From: Zygnema cylindricum
Lineage: Eukaryota > Streptophyta > Zygnematophyceae > Zygnematales > Zygnemataceae
Reading direction: 5' to 3'
Assembly: GCA_037447655.1 (NCBI GenBank)
Contig: JBBHKE010003238.1
Location: forward strand, 62,001-126,000
Length of the DNA: 64,000 nt
Every line of letters begins with the position of its first letter. The first letter of the stretch is position 1. Below the pieces are notes generated by a model. It saw only the letters and a program-made list of their open reading frames with translations, did not search any database and was not told where the DNA came from. Both the position numbers and the translations under genes were made by a program. Below, piece by piece: positions 34,401-45,300 of this stretch.

Positions 34401-35282
34401 TGGTGAAAACTGTTCGTTGGCTGCTTTGTGATTTTTTTTGTCTTTTTCTCTCTTTTTTTTGTCAGCTAGTGGAGCACTTCTTCCAGTCTCTCGCTAACAG
34501 CTCTGGGATGACCTGCCACATACGCCAGGTGGCACTAAGGACGAAAGGGAGGGAGAGAGGGAGAGGAAGGGGAAGGGAGAGGGGGGGGGGGGGGGACAAT
34601 TTTTTACGGCATATGGGTTTACTTGAGGAGTATGGGTATGTTACAGAGAGAGGCGCAGTATTCTAAAGATAGTTGCGGGAGAGAAAGTTTAGGAAAGCAA
34701 GAGCAGTGGGAGAGGGAGAGAGGGAGATGAAAGAAAAATAAAGGGGCGGGGGAGGACAAGGAAAAAATGGAAAATGTCTTTATTTTTAGTAAGCATATGA
34801 ATGAACCATACCGTCTTTGTATCCATGTGATGCTTTTTAGGCTGCAACGATTTCTTTGACATACTTTACTATTGATAACTTTTGGACCCTACCATTTGGT
34901 ATTTTTCTTGTAAATCTTCACTTCCCATCTCTATTAGTGTTAACCACACTAATTTGTTCAACTTTTTTTGGGCCGAAAATCATAAACATAGTGTTAACAT
35001 CACTATTCACGGGAGTGGACTCTTCAATTCACCACGTCTCCCTACACTAAATTAGTGTTATACATTCTAATTCCGCATAGATTTTATTTACACTGATGAC
35101 TCCTTTACACTAATACTAGTGACGGTAAAGTCAGTGTACTTTTCTTATATATTTTGTCCTGTTCTTTTGCAGTTGGCCGGAAGAAACTCTCATCACATAA
35201 TAGAGGCCACTTTTAAAGCTTTTGCCCGAGCTCTTCGGAGAGCGACCGAACAAGATCCTCGGCGTAGTGGGAGTGTACCAAG
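28433..35282 (+). CDS. HISN5: Imidazoleglycerol-phosphate dehydratase (histidine biosynthesis), plastid-targeted
   Basis: Catalyses dehydration of imidazoleglycerol phosphate to imidazole-acetol phosphate, step six of histidine synthesis; in plants this is plastidic. Exons with GT/AG borders and consistent phase: 28433-28733, 30356-30477, 31065-31169, 32883-32975, 33745-33819, 34466-34528, 35173-35282. Exon 1 begins [20 protein letters not shown], Ser/basic-rich and acid-poor like a transit peptide; the ATG at 28433 is the first in frame. The mature part shows both metal-binding motifs: [12 protein letters not shown] (exon 3) and [17 protein letters not shown] (exon 7), plus LVEHFFQSL (exon 6) and [16 protein letters not shown] across exons 2-3. 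No internal stop; about 290 residues. Exon 7 ends with the family's PRRSGSVPR. The last few codons, expected in a further small exon, were not found. MITEs sit in introns 1, 3 and 6. Confidence 0.94.
29108..29461. mobile_element. MITE in IGPD intron 1
   Basis: 354 bp from TACACTGCACACCGCTATTA to CTAATAGCGACGGGCAGTGTA. It belongs to a GCCCATCG-type TIR subgroup also seen at 29711, 58211 and 62627. No coding content. Confidence 0.65.
29711..29872. mobile_element. Short MITE in IGPD intron 1
   Basis: The right end TCTAATATCGATGGGCGGTGTA is clear; the left end (TTGCTGCTCATCGGTATAAG) is a degenerate match. Outside it, GTAAATTATGAAGCAATTGG (29618) and GTAAATTATGAAGCAATTCG (29870) form a 30-bp direct repeat, so a small duplication surrounds the insertion. 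Confidence 0.5.
31581..32134. mobile_element. TA-flanked MITE, 554 bp (copy 2), IGPD intron 3
   Basis: TIRs TACACCGTCAATCGCTATTA and TACACCGTCAATCTCTATTA. Near-identical to 55379-55933 and, reversed, to 22742-23296. It lies entirely inside intron 3, in the sense orientation relative to copy 3. An ORF of 81 codons within it is not conserved. Confidence 0.9.
32327..32511. repeat. CCTCCCT/CCTCTTC microsatellite, IGPD intron 3
   Basis: Pyrimidine-only tract of CCTCCCTCCT and CCCTCTTCCCTCTT units; in the sense direction this is a long intronic polypyrimidine run about 370 nt upstream of exon 4. Confidence 0.9.
32957..33520 (+). repeat. Tandem duplication of exon 4 end plus splice donor
   Basis: Units starting near ATTCATGTGG at 32961 (the real exon end), 33097, 33215 and 33347, with a faint fifth near 33502. 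Each carries a version of TCATTCATGTGGTTCTTGTA followed by a TATA/ATACCAATAAGGGAAG and a GTTACGGATTGAGAG block. Spacing is 118-136 bp. The copy at 33097 keeps the donor TTGTAAGTATA perfectly; the third reads TTGTGGGTATA. Confidence 0.82.
34550..34600. repeat. Purine tract with G run, IGPD intron 6
   Basis: GGGAGAGAGGGAGAGG followed by an uninterrupted run of about 15 G near 34580; a possible G-quadruplex former on the sense strand, directly after the exon 6 donor. Confidence 0.75.
34917..35138. mobile_element. MITE in IGPD intron 6
   Basis: The left part has CTATTAGTGTTAACCACACT and the right end CTAATACTAGTGACGGTAAAG ending in GTGTA. Internal AATAGTGTTAACATCACT and CACCACGTCTCCCTACACTAA are shared with other members. 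The left boundary is approximate. Confidence 0.5.
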
Positions 35283-35283
35283 G

Positions 35284-35577
35284 TCAGTTTTTTGGTTTTT
35301 TTTTTTAGGTTTTGGTTTTGGTTCTGTTTTGGTTTTTGTTTTGGTTTCGGTTTTTGTTTTTTTTTTTGGTTTTGGTTTTTGTTTTGGTTTTGGTTTTGGT
35401 TTTTGTTTTGTTTTTTTTTTTGGTTTTGGTTTTGGTTTTTTTTTGGTGTTGGTTTTGGTTTTTTTTTTTTTTTTTTTGTTTTTTTTTTTGTTTTTTTTTT
35501 TTTTTTGGTTTTGATTTTTGTTTTGGTTTTGGTTTTGGTTTTTGTTTTTGTTTTGGTCATTTTCTTTGTTTTTCTTT
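35284..35577 (+). repeat. GGTTTT low-complexity tract after exon 7
   Basis: Repeated GGTTTTGGTTTT/GTTTTGG words and T runs starting right at the exon 7 donor. Long F/G/W or K/N/Q frames across it are artefacts. Confidence 0.9.
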
Positions 35578-36084
35578 TTTTGGCAAAGGGTTATGTGATG
35601 TTTGTATTTGGAGATGGCAAATGCGACTTATCCAAATGTTTGTTTTTACAACGCTACTCATGGAATTAAAAACATATAAAAAACACACAAAAATATGATA
35701 TACATACCGGATTGCATCAAACCCTAATCCAGTTGATTCATTCAGTAATGGGATGTACAGCCCATGGCATGATTTATTTGGGTATAATTATCATATCGCA
35801 ATATCGATAGTATTTTTTATATGGGTATAAATAATCATATTGCGATATTATAATAGTGGTATTGTTTTATTGAAAGCTAAAAGAGTTCAGTGCATTGGTG
35901 TTTTGCATCAATATGCAATGGATTGATATGTAGTATATCGGGGAATTAAATATTGGAACCTACAGATACATGCTAATATTTTTTCTCCACACAAATTTAG
36001 ATGCAGAAACTGTTATGTTTTATTTTTATTTTGCTTTTTGGTACTAATTATCGTACAGGTGGTATGACTTGTGCTAGTAGACGT
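35578..36084. other. IGPD 3' flank, terminal exon not identified
   Basis: AT-rich, no conserved coding block. A candidate acceptor TCGTACAG|GTGG lies at 36057, but the short frame after it (stop within seven codons) does not resemble the usual C-terminus, so I do not call it. Confidence 0.35.
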
Positions 36085-36631
36085 AGGGTTTGATAAATAT
36101 TTAAATAATTACATGTAAGGTTTTCCATTTAACTAGATTACAGTTTATAGGGCATAGAAACAATTGTACTTTAAGTACCGCAGGAAACAAATAGTATGGA
36201 CATTTGTTTTGACGGTCTGTATTAAATGACGATAAATATCGGACGGCCAAGGTTAGCGTCGGCTTCGCGGAAAGGACAATTTGGCGGTTTGCAAACGTGT
36301 CGTGACCTACAAACACGTGGAGAGATAACATTTGGTCGCGGGAATTACGGGGAACATAAGGACGAGTGAAATGTGGACACGCGTCTTCTCAATGGCCTTG
36401 TCGTACATAGGTTGTATAGAACGTACATCGGTCGTAGAACCTTTTTGTACGATACAGTTATGTGATTTGTTCATACCTCAATACTAGGGGGCTTAGAGAG
36501 GGGTTTTAGGACTTAAAATATTTTGGCAGGTAACCGCCTCTCTCCTAGAGAGCACTCTTATTAAAAGGCTAACTTTGAGCAGCCATAACTATCAACTCAG
36601 TTGACCAAATTTAGTGATTCATTTTGCTGCA
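36085..36631 (+). repeat. Copia 5' LTR, partial (element 4)
   Basis: The part from AAATATTTAAATAATTAC to TTTTGCTGCA aligns with the distal LTR half of element 1 and ends before GACTCAGGGAGTCC. The proximal LTR half, including the TGTTGA start, was not found. Confidence 0.6.
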
Positions 36632-36907
36632 GACTCAGGGAGTCCATGCTACACAGGGGTGTAGTGGGTTAGAGTGTTTGCCTGCTAGGGTGGCTACATT
36701 TGGAACGGAAAGTCAAAGTGGGGAATGTTATCGAAAACTCATCTTCTAACTTTACATTTTATGGTGGAACTAAGCACACAAAAAGTCTTATTTCACAGGG
36801 GTGAAGTAGTAATGGGGTTCTGATTGTCAAGGGGTCAATCATTTAGGTTTATATAAACTTGGAGTCAGCACTACCTAGATTAACTTCTTTGGATCTTCGA
36901 ATTTTGT

Positions 36908-38800
36908 GTGGCAATGGAGCCCATAGAATTCCAGGTTATGGGCCCACCATCTAAGGTGCCTATGTTTGATGGAACAGACTTCACTTATTGGGAGTTCACG
37001 ATGGAGGGATTGCTTTTCGAAAAGCACTTATGGGGAATTATTTTAGGACAACTGAGGTGTCCGCCACTGAGCTTTGGAGGAACTCACTATGGAGAATTAT
37101 CTGGGGCTTTCTAGAAAACCAACCAGAGTAAGGATGCAACGGAAGGTGAAGGGAAAATCATTTCTATGGAAGAGGAAAAAGGGGAGAAGGATATAGGGAC
37201 ATTGATGGTGAGGGGAGCTAGGCTCTCAGCTACGGTTCCACTTGTGGAGATTATAACTGAACCAAAAACTAAAGTAAATGACAAAAAAATTTGGGAATAA
37301 AAAAACACTGTAGCAAAACATCTCATACTTAGATATGTGTCTAAGTCCATATCTATCACTCTTTTAAATCTAATCAAGTCTTCGGAAATTTGGGAAACAC
37401 TAATTCAGATTTATAAGAGTGAGACTAAACAAAGGCAACAGTTAGTAAACAAGAAATCGTGGCCTATGTTTATAAAGGCGGTAGCATGATAGAGTTTTGC
37501 AATGATATTGTTGCATTATATGTTGAGCTTGCTAGTGCAGGTTATGTAGAATCTGAGGTGAGAAAGATTAACACACTAATCATGAAACTTCCAGATGAGT
37601 ACAAAGACATCATTTACCGTATACAGGCAATGGATTGCTCCTCGTGAACTTGGAGCATTACCATAGGGATGATTCTTGTGAGGGAAAGCACTTTGGAGCT
37701 TCGTAGGGGAAGTGACAGGGTGAATGCACTAACAGCTGGTGGTGCATGGCGGAAGCGTGATGAGAAGAACGGCGGTGACAAGCGGAAGCATGATGAGAGG
37801 AAGAAAAAGAGAAAGGTAAACCTTATCAAAACTTCAGTGGAATGAGAGGGAGAGGAAAAGAAAGGGGAGCTTTGAAAAAAAGGATTTGTTTCTCTTCTAG
37901 GAAACCGGGTCACTATATGGAGGAGTGTTCTTGTTTGGAAGAACTTAGAAGTTCGTATGTGAATAAAGAGGAAGAAGGGGAAGAGAAAAAAGAGGATGAA
38001 GAAATTTTGGAGCTTCTTCACATCGGTAGAATGGAGAAGAGAGAAAAACACATAGAAATTCCACGGAGGTAACACTGTGCTTTTAGAGGTATAAGGAAAG
38101 TAAAGAGAGAGGAGGTACTTGAGGATGTAGAGGAGTGTAGAGTGTATGACTTAGAGATGAGAAAGTCAGATCTAGGATTCATAAGTGAAAAAAGAAAAGA
38201 GAAAATCAATGAGGATAGTTTCATAGATATTTTGGAAACTGAAAACTGGTCAGAAAATGAGACTTCAACGGATTCCGAGGAAAGAGGAGAAGTAAATCTA
38301 GTGGGGGCTTTAAAAGATAGGGGAGAAGAAAGATATTTAATGAAAGGTTTAGGGGAGGAGAAATATTTATCGGGAATAAATATAGAAAGTGATAGTGGAA
38401 AGAATTCTATGGGAGAGAGTGAGGAAAGTTCATAAAATGGGGTAATTATCTTGGATAGAAAAATGAGTTCGCAAGATATAGATTTTATGAGGAACTTGGG
38501 GGCTCTTATTTAAGGATAAATTTCGGGGGTAATGGTTTTGACATCACTAATGGGAGTGATGTCATCTATGAAGGTGTACCCGTAAAAGGGTTAGCATCTG
38601 AGTGTGTGTTGCAGATTAGAGATGGGGCTGGCTGGTTGAATAGCAAGAGGGAAATCGGTTTTTGTGTGGATGGAAAAGAGATGAGGTGGATAATATCTTT
38701 GCTCGGATTTATGAAAAGTGGGATGCTAAATAAAATGTATGATCAGCTAGATGGAATGTTTACTTCAGCTCATTTAATACACCTTATTAAATATTAGGGT
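36908..38800 (+). pseudogene. Ty1/copia internal region, pol largely deleted (element 4)
   Basis: Gag starts with FQVMGPPSKVPMFDGTDFTY (36914) and contains MKLPDEYKDIIYRIQAM (37580-37640). A zinc knuckle at about 37885-37930 (CFSSRKPGHYMEEC) has its second Cys changed to Ser. Protease, integrase and most of RT are missing. After an acidic linker (38142-38435), VIILDRKMSSQDIDFMR at about 38443 matches the RT-tail block VMILDDQMSPEEREFMK of element 3. A degenerate RNase H stretch follows to 38800. It is thus a deletion derivative, not a new gene, lying between the 3' ends of two convergent genes. Confidence 0.75.
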
Positions 38801-38901
38801 GTTGTCTTAAAGTTTTATGAAAGGAAAAGGAAAAGGGGAAGGGAATGTTTGTTTATTTGTTTGTAAGAATTGAAAGGAAATAGACTAGAAAATAAGGGGA
38901 G

Positions 38902-39130
38902 TGTTGATATTTGAGTATTTTCTAGGTCTTTATTTAGGATAGGAAAAGAGCAGAGACAGTCTGCCTCTGACTCCCGTCTCTAAGCCCCCACACTTGTTGT
39001 AGTCACTGAAGGCTGGAGAGGGAGCTAGAGCCATGGCTGCCTAAGCTCTCCAAAGAGACAGGAGTAGATAATGGTATGTTTACTAAAAAGGTATTTGACG
39101 GACCCAGGATTTGATCCTCGAGTTATTTCA
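38902..39130 (+). repeat. Copia 3' LTR, truncated (element 4)
   Basis: Begins TGTTGATATTTGAGTATTTTCTAGG after the polypurine tract GAAAATAAGGGGAG, identical in layout to element 3. Only the first 230 bp remain, ending after the tRNA-like GGACCCAGGATTTGATCC (antisense B box). The truncation point lies next to the 3' part of the CCA gene. Confidence 0.8.
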
Positions 39131-39367
39131 TTGCGTCAGTATTTCCCTCAAAAGTGAACAAAACTTCACTCCTGTCAACTGTTATTAATACCATCCAAAA
39201 AGTCCCTTACAATGACCTTAAAACCGCTTCAACAAATCTCATACAATGATAGTAATCACAGGCATAAAAATCAGAAGGCACCACAACAAAAGTTACTCTA
39301 TGATTCGTTTCAGTCGACGCTATCAAGCTTTCAACGTTGCAAAGAAGTAAAGAATAGAGTCTCTCAC

Positions 39368-42300
39368 CCATTGGCCTACAAGAGGACCGGCGTTCTTCAG
39401 ATTTAAAACCTGAATGATCGTCCTTCCATCCAAAAGTGGCTTGATTTCCCATGCTCTATCCAGCCCTGTTTAAAAAAAGAAGAAGGAAAAAAAAAGAACA
39501 GACAACACGTTTAACCATAAGAATCTGTACTTCTGAAACACAAAGGTAATCACACTCACACGAGAGAAGTTTACCTTTCATGTTGACAGTGAAAGGTACA
39601 GTTTATGAGTAACCGTACATACCATTACTCAAAACCTTTACAAATAGTACCATTTACTCGCAAAACGAGGGTAAAACTTCGATAAAGAAAAAAACCCTAA
39701 CAACATTCAATACCAATGGTGTGGAACATATAGACCCACTCTCATCATTAAGTTATAAAACAAATAGAGTGAGCACACAGCAGCAGAACAAAAAATTTAA
39801 TAACAACAATTAGAGAAAAAAAGAGGCCATTTGGAAAGCTATCAATACCATATACAAAGGTTTATATGGATAGGAGGAGACACCATGATAGTCCACTGAC
39901 AGTTCAAGGGTATCAACTCAAGACGCGCTATTCACATGCCAATATTATTAATCTTACATGCAACTCCACCATTTCCTTTAAAAAACAGAAAAAAAACACA
40001 AGCATTCTGTCCCAACAAGCTCTCATGTGACCTCTAAATATTCAAGCTCTCATGTGACCTCTAAATATTCATAGTAAAAAAATACATAAGGATCCTAAAA
40101 GAACACAGAGAGAGTGTGAGGTCATACCCAAGTTCATGACAAGTCTTTCAATTTCTTGCCATGTATTATTATCATTCCCAGAACGCATCCTCTTCAAAGA
40201 GGATTCTCCACTGTGACTGACATTGTCATTTTCTTTCGAATGCTTTTTCTCTTCATTTTCATTTAAAGGTTCCACAACCGGATGGTCAAGGACAGACGAT
40301 ATCAACAGAGCTGGCCTCCATAGTCGCTTCACTCTCCGTATCAAAAAACCTGGTCAATAACCGTATCTCACATTAATAGTTGCCTCCCAAAAACCCATTT
40401 CAGACACCTAAACCTACCACGATATGCCACAGCATTAGACAAATTATAAAAGGCAGCCAAAAAAGTTTTATGCACAAACCTTTTGCATGTACCCAAAATA
40501 GGTTTCAGCAAAAAAAAGTGAGCCAGACTATATACAGGTTGCTTTCAACCATGAATTATTCAACCACAACATGACAGGATAAACCAGAACAATGGAAAGG
40601 TACACGCGTCTGTTAACCCATACTTACCAACTAAAACTCTTTGCCCTTCCAAAGACAAGGCTTCGTCAGTTTCGTTGCCTTCACGAGCCTCACAACTTCC
40701 TTTACCATTTTTAGATACCTCGTCCATCTCTGCAGCTCCAACTGATAACAGTTTTTTCCCAAGAGACTGCCATTCTTCGGCTGCGGAATGCAATATTGCC
40801 ACCTAAACATTCAATAAAAAAGGATAAAAACAAAAGGAAACAAAGACGTTCTTAGGATACAAATTGTAATTAAAAAAGAGAGTTATTGACAATATTCTAG
40901 GGTCTAAAACCTGCTTAGAAGTACTCTTGAGGTTATAAAACTAACATTACCTTCTCAGCATATGAGGTTTTTTGTTTCAATCCCTCACGAATAATCGCAG
41001 ACGAAACAGGTTCCTGCCCAGCGGAAACTCCACAAAACATCATAGAATGTTAATAGATCGTACATAGTATTAAACTCAAGCTGCAATATAAGTCCAACTG
41101 AAAGAAGTGACCCCTTCAACTTATGGTCACATACTTCTTTAGGACATACAAGCTGACATATGGAAAAATAGTAACAGAAAAATTACATCAGAACACCATT
41201 TGTTTGTGGTTTATTTTGTCATAAATACATTATGACTTGCAGTAACAACAAAGAACCTTTGAGGACAGTACAAAGCCATAGTTGCAAGTGTTTGGGAGAG
41301 GATAAACTAAATTTATATGAAGGAGACTTCGGCCTCAATTTTACTTAAACAACATAGACGAGCCAGTTTTGCATTATACAACTACAGACCACTATGCCCA
41401 ATGTCCTTTTAACCGGAAAAGTACACTGGATCATGTGCTCACCAAAGAACAAAAGAACAAAGCAACCCAAGCAGAGTCGGCTAAAAGGGGGATAATACGA
41501 GCCCTATAACTGGCCTAACTGGTGCATTTATCAGAGTATTCACACAGAAAACTGCACGTTCTGTTAAAAATTAAAATTTCATGTACAATTACGGTGAACA
41601 CTGGTCAGTACCATCAGTAACAGCCTGTATCCTATTAAAGATCGACACATCCACAGAACTCATTGATTTCAATATACAACTACTTTCCAATTGGGGTTTG
41701 CAAAACTGTTTGGTTTTGCAGTTGCCTCTTCACACACAAAGTTCCGGGTTTGTGAAAGCCGTTCCAATCAGAGTCGAATTTCTATATCACTTTTGTGTTA
41801 TACCTGTCTTTTCTTTTTATCAAGGAAAAACGTCTTCCGGAGGGGCAGAAGAAGACCCGCCAAAAGAGTGCAAATTTTTTCCTCCTCCTGCGTCACACCC
41901 CACAAAGCAAAAATACAACATGCACCAATTATTAAACATGTCACCTAGACATAATCAGCCAGCTATTTTTAACTCTACTGCAATATTGCAATTTCTAGTG
42001 TCCAACTCGCACTCAAGCATTTCTTACCAATTAATCCATTCCCTCGTAGGTTTTGATCATAACCCATTCAAGAAACAATGAACTTAGGGACGCCAGCCAC
42101 TTGGAGCCAAATCATCTATCATACAGTAAGATTTACCTTCGTTTTTAAGTAAAATTTTACAACCATATTAACGATTACTCGTAAAATTGTACGAAGTGTA
42201 TGATTACTCACATTTCACCCACAAAAAGAAGGCAGACTTTCATTAGTGTACTTTCTCTATCAGTCAAAAAGTAAATTAGTTGTATGAAGGTTGACTGGCG

Positions 42301-45300
42301 TCAACTCGATTTATTTTATGCAACAGAGGCCATTTATGCAAAGTCAGTGCTTCACAAGTGTGACGACAACCTTTGAAGCTCGCCAAAAGCCATCGATATG
42401 AACACAGTAACTGGACTGGGAAACCATTTAATTAAATGTGAGGATACTAAAACATCAACTTCAATAACAATTAAGTTAGTTGAAACAAAGATGATGCAAG
42501 ACAGCTAAAACCCAAGGACCTCCAAAAGGTAAATTTTCTAGATCTCCGTAACCATTGTGTCAAACGTACATCCAAAAATGAGGCTTTTGTTCCTCCATTC
42601 CCTCCTCCAAGTTGAGCAGGTGCCCATCCCGAACTTTCAAGGACTTCAGAAACTTCAGCCATGGCTGCGACACAGCGTCTATTCAACATCCAGTCCCAAC
42701 CCCATAGCAACAACCCAAAATTAAATAAACTAAAGAAAAAAATTAAACCAACATACTAACAACCAGACATCTAGTTTTCTTACTCAGAGAATGTCATAGA
42801 AAGTCGACATCACTAAGAAATTCTAGAACAAGCTCAGCAGAAACGAGCTGCTTGAAAACACTGTAATGAGATATGTTTTGACAATTCCGGTTTACACGTT
42901 CAAGTAAACATCATACTTGAGAATTTGCATCTCAGCTTACACATCTATATTTTGATATTGGTTCAATAGCAAAAAGTTCTGCAAGCCATCCAAACCGGCT
43001 GCTGAAACACCCATACTGACCAATAAATACAAGCATCAAATAATACCTTTAGAGTTCCAATTAAGGTGCGTCTAGGGTTCAAGAGATTTCACATCAGAGT
43101 GCTATACAATGTGGCTATAATGCACAACCAATCAACCCACAAACAGCGTGTTGACACAGCGTTGTTGAATCAACAATACATCGAACAAAACTCAAGCTGA
43201 TATTTCCATGACTTAAATTTTCTGCTCGTCTATACGTTCAATAGTTTCACCAGCCTTTAAGGAGGTATTCCATGCTATGACGTCATACATACACAAATGT
43301 TTCATACACTTGTATTTTTTACTACTTTTCACTTGGAAAGCTGGGACAACTGATTAGACCACAAACTTTCTGCTTTGCAAGATTTTGTGTTGATCAAAAT
43401 TTAACTATCTTCAAAATGGAAGCGCGACAACCTTCCAAAAAAAGGTGTTAGATCAATCCCCTTCACAACGGCTTCATGTTTTACTTTCTTTGGTTATGAA
43501 AATAAACTGCATAAAAGGTTTACTTTGGAGAAACAATTTTGCGGGTGAAATAACAAAGCGATTTTGCATACTGAGTCTTTGCTTGTACACTAACCAGTAA
43601 ACAAAAATGCGATTGTATTAATTGTTTTAGTACGGAAAATATTATTAGCGGTACAAATTTTTATACAACGTCGCCTTCATATATTGCAGATATTAAGATG
43701 CCATCGAACAGCTCGAGCCAAAACCCGTCTCTTGGGCTAAGGCATTTCATCAAAAACAAGAAAGGACGGGCATAAATCTATAGAAAAAACGTGAGAGTGA
43801 AGGAGAGTCGTCCAAAAAAAACATCCACAGTCGGAGAGAACTTCTAGAAAAAAATTAAAAAAACGTTGATATCCATAAGTCAAGTACCATCATTGGCTGA
43901 CTCTCACAGACGCACAGTTCCCTTGCATTCCTGTTTGAGTCGCAGCTATGCACAACAGTAAACCACAAAGAAGCCAAAAGTTTCTATTTTTCAAAAGTAC
44001 GTACTTATTTTATTTTATTTTTCAAACAAAGCTATGTTTTTTTCTAGAGTTCATATGCTTCTGGTTTAAACATCTATACCTAGTCGATAAATAGTTGAAA
44101 AAGTGTATAGGGTTTCACTCAGTCAGTTTTAACTCACTGCTGGCAAAAGATTTCACTACCGTGAAGTCGAGCAACTCAGCAAAACACAATGCTCTAAAGT
44201 CACTGCTTGCATAACTCCGACGCATTTTTTCTCTCGCTGCTCCAAATTGCATACGCATGTACCTTCCTTGACACATTAATATGCGTAAACAGGGGATGGT
44301 GTGTCAAAAATATACCGATCCATACCTTCCAAAGTCGATATTCACTTGTGGTATAGTTCGTGCAGGTAACATAAAGATGGTCGGAAAAAGATGGAGTTCT
44401 GCCAAATGGTGCATCGCAAGGACAGGATCCCTCCCTCCTAGCATCTGTTCTACCTGATAGCATATTGCAATAGACAGATCCCTTCCCATTGAGTCAAATA
44501 ATAAAACAACAATCAAAAGCACCAGATTCACAACGGCTTGGCATGAAGGACTTCAACAAAAACAGGGTGAGAGGGAGAACTGATGAACGAAGACGTTGGC
44601 TTCACGACAACAGGCGCAGATATTATGACAGGGCATTAAATGTCTAAATACATGTTCATAATTCAGGATGCAAAATCTGCAGACCTGTCTCGTTAGAAGG
44701 CCATGTCATACTCCTATTTCTAAGGCAAATTTCTGAGGATAGCTTCTGTGGAGAAAAATCCAAATGTAAATTTCCCTGAAAGTCAAAAAGTACAGAATAC
44801 ATCCAAGGGAAGCAGAAGACCTTGATCACCTTCATAAACCCACCTCCTTTCCGACTCTTTCTTTGCTCACTTTCATCGCCAGAGCCAAACGAACTTCCTC
44901 TAAGCGTGCTGCTGTAACCAGTTCCTCATCCATAGCAAATCCAAATCTCGCAGCTGAAATAGAAAGAAAGCCATACTCAATACACAGTCTAATCCATACA
45001 TGTATGAAAAGCAATACTTGATACATACTGTGTGATTCAAAATGTAAAGAAAGACATACTTAATACACAAGCTAATCCATAGAAAGGCATACTTCATACA
45101 CAGTCTAATCCATGCATTAACCAATTAGCCCAGACGTGCCATAATAAAATAAAACAAAATCACTTAGTGTTGAAAAGAAGTGCATACATGATGCAACCAT
45201 GCTATGCTGCACTTGGACTTCAAAACATATGCTATGAAACAAGAGACCTTAATTCCTTAGTTCTTTGACATAGATACACCTGCTTAAGTTTATCATATCT

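Noticed and set aside
35119-35698. Phe/Gly/Trp-rich and Lys/Asn/Gln-rich frames
   Set aside because: Low-complexity GGTTTT tract; only the first 110 bp (35173-35282) is real coding sequence.
38142-38800. Novel accessory genes inside copia element 4
   Set aside because: One block matches the RT-tail segment of element 3 and the next fits a degenerate RNase H, so it is decayed pol.
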